This document shows, in pieces, positions 1 to 5,595 of a stretch of DNA of 7,735 nucleotides. This DNA is from Candidatus Bathyarchaeum sp. (lineage in GTDB: Archaea; Thermoproteota; Bathyarchaeia; Bathyarchaeales; Bathyarchaeaceae). The stretch covers positions 1-7,735 of the forward strand of contig SOJY01000184.1 of the NCBI GenBank assembly GCA_004376385.1, in the 5' to 3' direction. The first letter of the stretch is position 1; every line of letters begins with the position of its first letter. The notes below the pieces were generated by a model. It was given only the letters and a program-made list of their open reading frames with translations. It searched no databases and was not told where the DNA came from. The translations under genes and the position numbers were made by a program.

Positions 1-1561
1 CTCTTTCGCTCATCTGATGCTCAAGAATCTGTTTCTGGATTGTTTTACAGTGCTTCTCGATGGCTTCTTTAACATGCCTCCTTTCAACAAGCTCCAATCC
101 CTCATTCATCGCCAACGTGGCGGCTGTCTTCACCAAAGAAATCATGGGACGAAACTTTGTGCTTAATGCCTCCTTTTTGTTGCTTCTCCTTCGTCCTTCA
201 TCAATTATTTCTTCGCATGCCTCTCTGGTGAAGGGCATCAACCAGAACCGTGAAACCTCTTGGGCGATAAACTGGACGTATTTGCGGCGATTTTCAACAG
301 TATTCTGCATGTCGTTGTTCATTCTGACTACTTTGCCGTAACCGTAGATTCTATCCATCAAAGCAGGATGAACTTGTCCTATGCTGTCGAAGTTTCCGGC
401 GCCAACCAAGAAGCACATGCAAGGCACCGGTTCTGTAGCCACTGCCATGGCAGCAGTGCCTCCTGCGTTGCTGAAACGGCTTCGCATAGTTATTGGTAGT
501 TGTCCGTCTTCTAGGACCGTCAGCAGCGTGATGGCTTCGTCTGGTTGCATGTTCTTTATTTCGTCAATGTACATGATGCCAAGGTGCGCTCGGTGGACGT
601 CTCCTGCGCTTACTCTTTGATGTTCTGGGGTACCGAGTCCTCCGGTTTGCAGTGGATCCCATGCGATGCTTCCGAAGAGTTGGGCTGAACCGTGTCCTGT
701 GGCGTCAATGAATGGGGCAACTTTTTTGGAGTTGTCTACTATAAATTTCGGAACTTTTGTTGCTCTTGCTCCGCCTATTCCTTTGGCGCTTCCTAGAACT
801 CCGAAACGTCCTAGAACTGTTACTAGGATCAGGAACATGAGCATCATTCCGGCTGGAAGAAAGGTTATGCTTCCGATTGAGACGAAGTTGTCTATCATAT
901 ATTTGCCGAAGTCGCCGTTGTGGACTGTTTGAAGCGGTTCTCCAAAGTTGGTCATGGCGTTTGTGTCCCAAGAAACGGTCTCTAGCCACAGATAATAGAA
1001 GCCCGCAAACATGAAGATGGAGGCTACAATTATCATCAGGTAGATTATAGCTTTGACTCCTAGCTGCTGAAGAAACAGTTTCTTTGTTTCTTTCAGTTTC
1101 TGTTTCAGTAAAATCCTTTTTCCTTCACCAGCTGGGTGACAGGAAATTTTTGGTTCGCTGGGTATTACTTCGTTTTGCCAGCAGACTACGTCTTGAAGCT
1201 GAATAGCCTCTTTCGTGTAAATGTCTGTTAGCTGGACAGATAGGGCTCTTCCTATCAGGGACTTGCCTGTTCCGGGGTCTCCCAGCAAAAGCAGGTATGG
1301 TCCAGGGGGAGCAGTTTTGGTGATTTGGGGTTTTTCCTTGTTTGGGTCCTTCCATGCTTCGTACCATTTTTCTTCTTTGAGTTTCTTGAGTTTGTGGACC
1401 CATTCTTCCAGACAGAGGTAGCACTCTTTTAGTGCTCGTTCTTGTCCTATGACCCACTCGAGAAGGTTGCTGGAAACCGGATAGTCCTTGGTGGATTTGA
1501 AGGTTTTCCAGTTCCATTTCTTGCCGCGGATGATCTCTTCTTCTTCTCCGAAGTAGTCCAA
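1..1561 (-). CDS. lonB: Archaeal LonB membrane-anchored ATP-dependent protease, N-terminal part (C-terminus off the left edge)
   Basis: LonB is the membrane-bound archaeal Lon, which unfolds and degrades damaged or regulatory proteins at the inner face of the membrane. The frame is open to the left edge (520 codons). Visible in order: VIGQE (residues 37-41), Walker A GDPGTGKS (94-101), two hydrophobic helices (about 172-192 and 228-250), the post-membrane segment with PFIDATGHGSAQLFG and GGLGTPEHQRV, Walker B IMYIDEI (D333, E334), sensor-1 Asn390 in GAGNFD, and a likely arginine finger R404 in MDRI. A Walker A/Walker B pair split by a membrane insert is diagnostic of LonB. The Ser-Lys protease domain must lie beyond the window. 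The start is TTG at 1561: a GGAG lies 8 nt before it, and an in-frame stop at 1592-1594 leaves no upstream ATG. About 33 extra charged residues sit between GQE and Walker A compared with Thermococcus LonB as I recall it. The gene is divergent from proC. Confidence 0.93.
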   Translation of the reverse strand, partial: MDYFGEEEEIIRGKKWNWKTFKSTKDYPVSSNLLEWVIGQERALKECYLCLEEWVHKLKKLKEEKWYEAWKDPNKEKPQITKTAPPGPYLLLLGDPGTGKSLIGRALSVQLTDIYTKEAIQLQDVVCWQNEVIPSEPKISCHPAGEGKRILLKQKLKETKKLFLQQLGVKAIIYLMIIVASIFMFAGFYYLWLETVSWDTNAMTNFGEPLQTVHNGDFGKYMIDNFVSIGSITFLPAGMMLMFLILVTVLGRFGVLGSAKGIGGARATKVPKFIVDNSKKVAPFIDATGHGSAQLFGSIAWDPLQTGGLGTPEHQRVSAGDVHRAHLGIMYIDEIKNMQPDEAITLLTVLEDGQLPITMRSRFSNAGGTAAMAVATEPVPCMCFLVGAGNFDSIGQVHPALMDRIYGYGKVVRMNNDMQNTVENRRKYVQFIAQEVSRFWLMPFTREACEEIIDEGRRRSNKKEALSTKFRPMISLVKTAATLAMNEGLELVERRHVKEAIEKHCKTIQKQILEHQMSER

Positions 1562-1878
1562 ATTTTGTTCTCCTGACTTTCGGCTAATTATCTAATTGGG
1601 CTTGCACAAGTCATAACCAAGCTTGTGGTTTCCTGAAACTCAGAGAGCGGGTTCAAGTAAGATAAAGCCTTATTACGAAGTGGGTAACGTGTCGAAAACG
1701 GAGTTTGGAATGTGTTTTTTCTGGAATGTTGAGTAATGGAGAAGGAGTTTTTGTGGAATATTCGCATGGAATGGTTGAATCTTTTTTTGAATTCTAATGT
1801 TTTGGGTCAAACTTGATCAAGAAGATTTTATTAGTGAGTAGCTTTTGAAGGGTTAATCATAGTCATGGAAGGGAACGA
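1562..1878. other. Divergent intergenic region between lonB and proC
   Basis: No convincing gene is present; the longest small frames are about 26 codons (for example an ATG at 1731) without support. The lonB side holds the GGAG ribosome binding site (1570-1573) and a weak minus-strand TATA-like GCTTTATC (1661-1668). A small inverted repeat CACAAG/CTTGTG (1605-1610 and 1622-1627) has no known role. The proC side holds a CTTGATCAAG palindrome and a TATA-like box, listed separately. T-runs near 1712-1717 and 1782-1788 are unexplained. Confidence 0.6.
1812..1833 (+). promoter_or_regulatory. proC promoter: CTTGATCAAG palindrome plus TATA-like box
   Basis: The 10-bp perfect palindrome CTTGATCAAG (1812-1821) lies just upstream of an archaeal TATA-like TTTTATTA (1826-1833). 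Transcription would be expected about 25 nt past the box, near 1855, giving a leader of roughly 25 nt that contains the GGAAGGG ribosome binding site (1867-1873). The same TTGATCA core occurs upstream of purE and purM, so it may be a regulator site or an extended promoter element. Promoter assignment is by spacing and composition only. Confidence 0.45.
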
Positions 1879-2682
1879 ATGATGAAGGACAGTATTGCGG
1901 TTATAGGTGTAGGGGTGATCGGCGGAGCCATAATTAATAGTCTTTTGAAGAGCGGGTATGAGGGAAAGGTCACAGCCGCTGAGATACAGCTAGAAAAGGT
2001 TAGGGAACTGGAAAAGCTGGGTATAGCCGTGACCAGCGACAACAGGAAGGCTGCGAAAGAATCTGATGTGGTCTTCTTGTGTGTGAAGCCGAATGTTTTG
2101 AAGACTGTTCTGAAGGAGATACGTAAAGAGGTGGAGGGGAAACTGGTGGTTTCTACGGCTGCTGCGGTTACTGTTGGTTTCTGTAAGCGGGTGGTGCCTA
2201 AGGCTAGGTTTGTGAGGATTATGCCGAACGTTGCTATTTTGGTGCAGGAGTCCTTTACTGCTTACTGCTGTGACGATGATGTGACTAAAGAGGATAGGGA
2301 GAAGATCAAGGAGGTTCTTGATGTGATGGGTAGGTCTATGGAAATTGAGGAACGGTACATGGATGCGGTGACTGCGGTAAGCGGAAGTGGTCCCGGGTAT
2401 CTTTCTGTTATAGTTGAGGCTCTCACGTATGCTGGTTTGAAGGTTGGTTTGCCCAGAGACTTGGCTTTGATTAGTGCGGCTCAGGCTGTTCTTGGAACTG
2501 CGAAGCTTGTGTTGGAGACGGGTCAGAGTGCTGCTCAGATACGGGATAGTGTTACGACTCCGGGCGGAACTACGGTTGAGGCTATTTATGAGGTTGAGGG
2601 CAGCGGTATTCGGCAGGCTTTGATGAGGGCTGTTGAAGCGGCGACCAAGAAGAGTGAGAAGATCAGGAAGCAGTGGGAATAA
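1879..2682 (+). CDS. proC: Pyrroline-5-carboxylate reductase
   Basis: ProC reduces 1-pyrroline-5-carboxylate to L-proline in the cytoplasm, the last step of proline synthesis. The 267 residues match the family's usual length. An N-terminal Rossmann fold shows GVGVIGG (residues 10-16), followed by LCVKPN (67-72) and the conserved VRIMPN. The C-terminal helical dimerisation domain carries SGSGPGY (about 168-175) and the family signature containing TTPGGTTVEAI (about 226-236). ATG codons occur at 1879 and 1882; GGAAGGG (1867-1873) is 5 nt from the first and 8 nt from the second, so 1882 is equally possible. The second beta strand ends in an acidic residue (E35), which usually favours NADH over NADPH; this is inferred from general Rossmann rules. 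Third codon positions change from balanced to strongly G/T-rich after about 2040. No other proline gene is visible. Confidence 0.95.
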   Translation: MMKDSIAVIGVGVIGGAIINSLLKSGYEGKVTAAEIQLEKVRELEKLGIAVTSDNRKAAKESDVVFLCVKPNVLKTVLKEIRKEVEGKLVVSTAAAVTVGFCKRVVPKARFVRIMPNVAILVQESFTAYCCDDDVTKEDREKIKEVLDVMGRSMEIEERYMDAVTAVSGSGPGYLSVIVEALTYAGLKVGLPRDLALISAAQAVLGTAKLVLETGQSAAQIRDSVTTPGGTTVEAIYEVEGSGIRQALMRAVEAATKKSEKIRKQWE

Positions 2683-2689
2683 GCGTCAG

Positions 2690-2706
2690 TTGATCAAGAT
2701 TTAAAT
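2690..2706 (+). promoter_or_regulatory. purE promoter: TTGATCAA plus TATA-like TTTAAAT, probably leaderless
   Basis: TTGATCAAGA runs straight into TTTAAAT (2700-2706) in the gap after proC. The box is centred about 29 nt before the purE ATG (2732), so the transcript should begin close to the start codon. No GGAG- or GAGG-type site lies between 2707 and 2731, which supports leaderless translation. A separate promoter suggests purE does not depend on proC read-through. Confidence 0.5.
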
Positions 2707-2731
2707 CGTTATGTTGGGCTAGTGTATAAGT

Positions 2732-3256
2732 ATGCCAGAAGAGAAGATTGTTGTTCTCATGGGGTCCCCAAGAGATCTCCAGTTTGCAGCTAAGATCAAG
2801 GATTTTCTGAAAAAGGAAAATTTTTCAGTCAGTTGTGTTTACGATGTTGCTTCTGCTCATAGAACTCCAGAGAAACTGTTGAATGATTTGAAGGAATATG
2901 AGGAGAGCGGCGACAGCCTCGTCTACATTACTGTTGCTGGTTTGTCGGATGCCCTTTCAGGGGTTGTTGCAGGTTACACTCGTTTTCCTGTTGTTGCTTG
3001 TCCTCCGGACTCTGGAAAACATGGAGGCGCCAAAGTGTTTTCTTCTACTGCGATGCCGAGGGGGATACCTGTTGCCTATGTTGTTAAGCCCGAAAACGCT
3101 GCCCTCGTAGCCGTGAGAATCTTTGCCATATCTAACCCTGAACTAAAAGAGCAGTTGGACAAGTTTAAGCAGAAGATGGCAAAAGCAGTCTACGAAGGCG
3201 CAGAAGAAGTAAAAAAAATCACCCAGAAAAAAGACGTTAACAGGCTGGCAGTCTAA
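2732..3256 (+). CDS. purE: PurE-family AIR carboxylase / N5-CAIR mutase, with class II-like features
   Basis: PurE forms 4-carboxy-5-aminoimidazole ribonucleotide (CAIR) in purine synthesis, either from N5-CAIR (class I, needs PurK) or directly from AIR and CO2 (class II). The 174 residues cover the whole domain. Visible motifs are MGSPRD (residues 10-15, replacing the usual MGSxSD), SAHRTP (41-46, with the conserved histidine H43), AGLSDALSGVVAGYT (69-83), CPP (90-92) and PENAALVAVRIFAISN (120-135). SAHRTP is class I-like, whereas CPP and the PE..A..A..IF..SN tail resemble class II enzymes such as the PurE domain of human PAICS. The phosphate-loop serine is replaced by R14. No purK is in the window. 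The start is the only good in-frame ATG, about 29 nt after the TATA box. The last 35 codons become A-rich. Confidence 0.9.
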   Translation: MPEEKIVVLMGSPRDLQFAAKIKDFLKKENFSVSCVYDVASAHRTPEKLLNDLKEYEESGDSLVYITVAGLSDALSGVVAGYTRFPVVACPPDSGKHGGAKVFSSTAMPRGIPVAYVVKPENAALVAVRIFAISNPELKEQLDKFKQKMAKAVYEGAEEVKKITQKKDVNRLAV

Positions 3257-3318
3257 GAAAAAGCTTGTTAACAGAGCTAAAAACTAATTTCCAGCATGTG
3301 CTAAAACTAAAATCTAAC

Positions 3319-3324
3319 TTTTTT
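3319..3324 (+). terminator. T-tract terminator downstream of purE
   Basis: A run of six T lies 62 nt after the purE stop. Archaeal RNA polymerase commonly stops at short U-tracts without a strong hairpin. A perfect palindrome and A-runs follow directly, so the region could end transcription from both sides of this convergent pair. Confidence 0.4.
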
Positions 3325-3331
3325 GAAAAAT

Positions 3332-3347
3332 TTAATCAATTGATTAA
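3332..3347. repeat. 16-bp perfect palindrome between convergent genes
   Basis: TTAATCAATTGATTAA reads identically on both strands. It sits between the purE T-tract and the minus-strand T-tract, in the gap between two convergent genes. As RNA it would be a weak AU hairpin; as DNA it could be a protein-binding site. It resembles, but does not equal, the TTGATCAA motif near the promoters. Confidence 0.5.
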
Positions 3348-3356
3348 GAAACTTAG

Positions 3357-3362
3357 AAAAAA
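3357..3362 (-). terminator. T-tract terminator for the minus-strand membrane genes
   Basis: Six A on the plus strand read as six T on the minus strand, 17-22 nt beyond the stop of the 64-residue gene. The spacing fits a U-tract terminator of archaeal type. A second minus-strand T-run (3326-3330) follows as a possible backup. Confidence 0.4.
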
Positions 3363-3378
3363 GGGAAGTAAATAGGTG

Positions 3379-3573
3379 TTAAGTTTCCTTCTTGGATTTC
3401 GCCAACGGTATTGAAACGGCAGAAGTGATTATTATGCAGAGTCCTGCTATCAATATCACCCATGCAGTACCAGTATGGTCCTCTCCTAGGATTGGTTCTC
3501 CCCATCCCATCAAATACCCTGCTATCAGACACACTAATATTCCCAATACAAGCAGGGCATATTGCCAACGCAT
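3379..3573 (-). CDS. Small two-helix membrane protein, function unknown
   Basis: I do not recognise this 64-residue protein. It has two clear hydrophobic segments (about residues 5-23 and 37-56) joined by a polar loop GWGEPILGEDHTGT, and a charged C-terminal tail AKSKKET. The positive tail and RW at the N-terminus would place both ends in the cytoplasm with the acidic loop outside. A GGAG lies 10 nt before the ATG. A T-tract follows within about 20 nt of the stop. Local GC in a sampled 60-base line is about 47%, like the housekeeping genes and unlike its upstream neighbour. It may be co-transcribed with the membrane gene 99 nt upstream. Two overlapping frames (plus and minus) at this place lack such organised features, so this frame is preferred. 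Confidence 0.6.
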   Translation of the reverse strand: MRWQYALLVLGILVCLIAGYLMGWGEPILGEDHTGTAWVILIAGLCIIITSAVSIPLAKSKKET

Positions 3574-3672
3574 TATGACATCTCTCCTGTTGTCTAACTA
3601 GCATCCTGTTACTTGGCTTCAGAGTTTATGACTTATGGAAGAAATTAAGGTAACAATAGTGTTTCCTAAATT

Positions 3673-4113
3673 TTAGAAAGGTAATAGATAGTATATTAGA
3701 CATCCTATCAATATCAAGAATGTTATTGTCACCACAAATCCCATTTTCCTGTTTTTGTCGAAGGAAACACCTATCATACTGAACATAGCAGCATAGAAGA
3801 CTATAATGTAAGGGACATGAATTGCCAATATTTCTCTGAATGGAATTTTAAGGATGTAATCTAATAATAATTCCAAAAAGAGATAGAACAGAATAAATAC
3901 ATGAGATATTATCGTCCTTTTTTCCGCCTTCTCTTTCATATACCCTAAGAATGTGATAGTGAAAGGAATTATCAGAGAAAGGACAATAGCACCACACACC
4001 TGAACGATTACCATGTTACCAAGTTTGGTTGCAATGTAGAGAATACTCACCGAAATATTGAAAATAATAGAGGAGAAAATGAAGATACTGTCCATTAATT
4101 TACTCATATTCAA
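3673..4113 (-). CDS. AT-rich multi-pass membrane protein, function unknown
   Basis: This 146-residue protein is almost entirely hydrophobic, with about five membrane segments (roughly residues 9-31, 34-57, 67-88, 95-118 and 124-146) and short charged loops such as KEKAEKR (60-66) and DKNRK. No catalytic motif is visible. The segment LELLLDYILKIPFRE (80-94) is the most distinctive part for a database search. The TTG at 4113 has a GGAG 8 nt before it. However, a minus-strand TATA-like TTTATTAA (4132-4139) would start transcription near 4110, which would favour leaderless use of the in-frame ATG at 4107. Sampled lines have only about 23-30% GC, against 47-55% in proC and purM, so the gene may have been acquired. 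It lies between purE and purM on the opposite strand. Confidence 0.65.
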   Translation of the reverse strand: MNMSKLMDSIFIFSSIIFNISVSILYIATKLGNMVIVQVCGAIVLSLIIPFTITFLGYMKEKAEKRTIISHVFILFYLFLELLLDYILKIPFREILAIHVPYIIVFYAAMFSMIGVSFDKNRKMGFVVTITFLILIGCLIYYLLPF

Positions 4114-4266
4114 TTGTTAGTCTCCATTTCTTTAATAAAGTTTGGAAACTTGCCTTCCTCGGGAACCAAGATTCTCAGAACAAAAAGAGATGAAAAGATT
4201 TTTACAATTCGAATCTAGTTCTTTTGGTTCTTATGATTTTCCGCCTTTTTCGCATTTAGAACCTTT

Positions 4267-4350
4267 TTGATCACTAATCTTTGGCAACCATTTTTAATGG
4301 GTTGGTTTGTGACCAGCGTAACTTATAAGAAAATTTCGCTAATTGATCAG
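4267..4350 (+). promoter_or_regulatory. purM promoter region: TATA box flanked by two TTGATCA motifs
   Basis: The TATA box CTTATAAG (4322-4329) is the best in the window; transcription would be expected near 4351. TTGATCA occurs at 4267-4273 and again at 4343-4349, the second overlapping the predicted transcript start, where a bound protein could block initiation. No ribosome binding site of the GGAG type precedes purM, so the message is probably leaderless or nearly so. Confidence 0.5.
4285..4304. repeat. Inverted repeat upstream of the purM promoter
   Basis: CAACCATT and AATGGGTTG form an inverted repeat with a 3-nt spacer and one unpaired G. It ends about 17 nt before the purM TATA-like box, so it should lie outside the transcript and act, if at all, as DNA. 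An operator is possible but not shown. Confidence 0.3.
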
Positions 4351-4352
4351 TT

Positions 4353-5438
4353 GTGAATACTATGTCGAAGAAGCTTACTTACTCTGAGGCTGGCGTGGAC
4401 AGAGAAACTAGAGCAAAATCCAAGCAGGCTCTCTCAATGTTGAAGCAAACTTACACTTTGGGCAAATATGGAAAAGTTGTTCAGCTGCCGTACGGCAATA
4501 TTTTCCTTGCCGGCGATTGTTACTTGGACCTTGTTATTGAGGGGGTAGGAACCAAGGTTCTCCTAGCCCAGCTAGCCGACAAGTACGACACCATTGGAGT
4601 AGATGGGGTTGCGATGGCAGTAAATGATGTGATACGGTCAGGTGCTACTCCCTTAGCTTTGGTTGACAACTTTCACGCTCACGTTTCCAACCCAGACTTG
4701 GTCAAAGAATGGCTAAAAGGAATAGTAAAGGGCGCAAAAGAGTCGGATTGCCCAGTGCCCGGAGGCGAAATCGGAGACGTAGCAGCCATCATAAAAGGAC
4801 TAACCCAAGGAAAAGGCTTCGACCTGATCGTCGCAAGCGTAGGCGATGTCCTAGAAGAGAACATAATCTCTGGAACAACCATCAAACCGGGAGACACAGT
4901 TGTGGGCTTAAGAAGCTCAGGCGTCCACAGCAACGGAATATCCCTAGTAAGAAAAGTCCTCTTCAAAGCGTGGGGAGGCAAATATGAGCCATATGACATT
5001 CCAGACGGCTTTGACAGAGAAATCATCTACGAGGCGCTGGAGCCAACAAAAATTTACGTTAAACCCTTCCTGAACGCCGCCAAAAAGGTTGACGTCAAGG
5101 GTGCTGTTCACGTTACAGGAGACGCATACATCAAATTCGACCGATTCATGAAATACTCCAAAGGAATCGGATTCGAATTCACCAACTTCAAGCCACAACC
5201 AATCTTCAAGCTAATCCAGAAAACAGCCCCCGCGGTTGGAGGCGAAATAACAGATGAGGAGATGCTGAAAACCTTCAACATGGGATGGGGCTTCGCCATT
5301 GTAGTAGACAAAAACGACGCAGACGAAGCCATTACTGTCTGCGAAAAGAGTGGTGTTGAAGCTGAACTAATCGGAAACGTAACAGATTCAGGCAAAATCG
5401 TTGCCCATTACAAAAACAAAAAACTGCAATTAAGGTAA
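4353..5438 (+). CDS. purM: Phosphoribosylformylglycinamidine cyclo-ligase (AIR synthetase)
   Basis: PurM closes the imidazole ring with ATP, turning FGAM into AIR, the step just before PurE. At 361 residues it covers the full family length. Visible are YSEAGVD near the N-terminus, GVGTKVLLA, GVDGVAMAVNDVI with GATPLALVD, PVPGGEIGD, GLRSSGVHSNGISLVRKV and FNMGWGFAIVV near the C-terminus. The bacterial HITGGG motif is replaced by VHVTGDAYIKF, which I read as an archaeal-type variant. The GTG at 4353 is 2 nt past the predicted transcript start; the in-frame ATG at 4362 gives MSKKLTYSEAGVD and is a good alternative. Third codon positions turn strongly A/C-rich from about 4690 (34 of 40 codons counted there), although the protein runs on without a break. 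Confidence 0.95.
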   Translation: MNTMSKKLTYSEAGVDRETRAKSKQALSMLKQTYTLGKYGKVVQLPYGNIFLAGDCYLDLVIEGVGTKVLLAQLADKYDTIGVDGVAMAVNDVIRSGATPLALVDNFHAHVSNPDLVKEWLKGIVKGAKESDCPVPGGEIGDVAAIIKGLTQGKGFDLIVASVGDVLEENIISGTTIKPGDTVVGLRSSGVHSNGISLVRKVLFKAWGGKYEPYDIPDGFDREIIYEALEPTKIYVKPFLNAAKKVDVKGAVHVTGDAYIKFDRFMKYSKGIGFEFTNFKPQPIFKLIQKTAPAVGGEITDEEMLKTFNMGWGFAIVVDKNDADEAITVCEKSGVEAELIGNVTDSGKIVAHYKNKKLQLR

Positions 5439-5481
5439 CTCTCAGCCATACTCTAAAGTGTATATTCCTTTCCAGCTTAGG

Positions 5482-5519
5482 CGAGCGGCAGTGTCTTCAT
5501 TATGGTCTGCCGAAGCTCG
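5482..5519 (+). other. Stem-loop in the purM-pfkA gap
   Basis: CGAGCGGCAG (5482-5491) pairs with CTGCC (5507-5511) and GCTCG (5515-5519), giving a 10-bp stem with a 3-nt bulge (GAA) and a 15-nt loop. It lies 43 nt after the purM stop and about 20 nt before the pfkA TATA box. No T-tract follows closely, so it is not a typical terminator. It could stabilise the purM 3' end or belong to a small RNA; no known RNA family was recognised. Confidence 0.35.
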
Positions 5520-5537
5520 TTTGTATGAACACTCAAG

Positions 5538-5547
5538 TTATTTATTT
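5538..5547 (+). promoter_or_regulatory. pfkA promoter (TATA-like TTATTTATTT)
   Basis: This T-rich box is about 54 nt before the pfkA start, predicting a transcript start near 5567 and a leader of about 30 nt that includes GAGAAGGG. The adjoining T-run may also end purM transcripts. Confidence 0.4.
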
Positions 5548-5595
5548 TTGGTTAGAGATACATTTAGTTCTGAACGTTTACGGGCGTGAGAAGGG

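Noticed and set aside
1125..1517. 130-residue minus-strand open frame
   Set aside because: It overlaps lonB in another frame, and the lonB frame carries Walker A and the rest of the AAA+ motifs.
1650..1658. GGTTCAAG stretch resembling a tRNA T-loop
   Set aside because: The flanking bases do not pair into a T-stem and no acceptor stem or anticodon arm can be built around it.
3392..3601. 69-residue plus-strand frame
   Set aside because: It is antisense to the better supported two-helix membrane protein and has no ribosome site.
5482..5519. H/ACA or box C/D guide RNA
   Set aside because: No kink-turn GA pairs, properly placed ACA, or C/D boxes could be found around the stem-loop.
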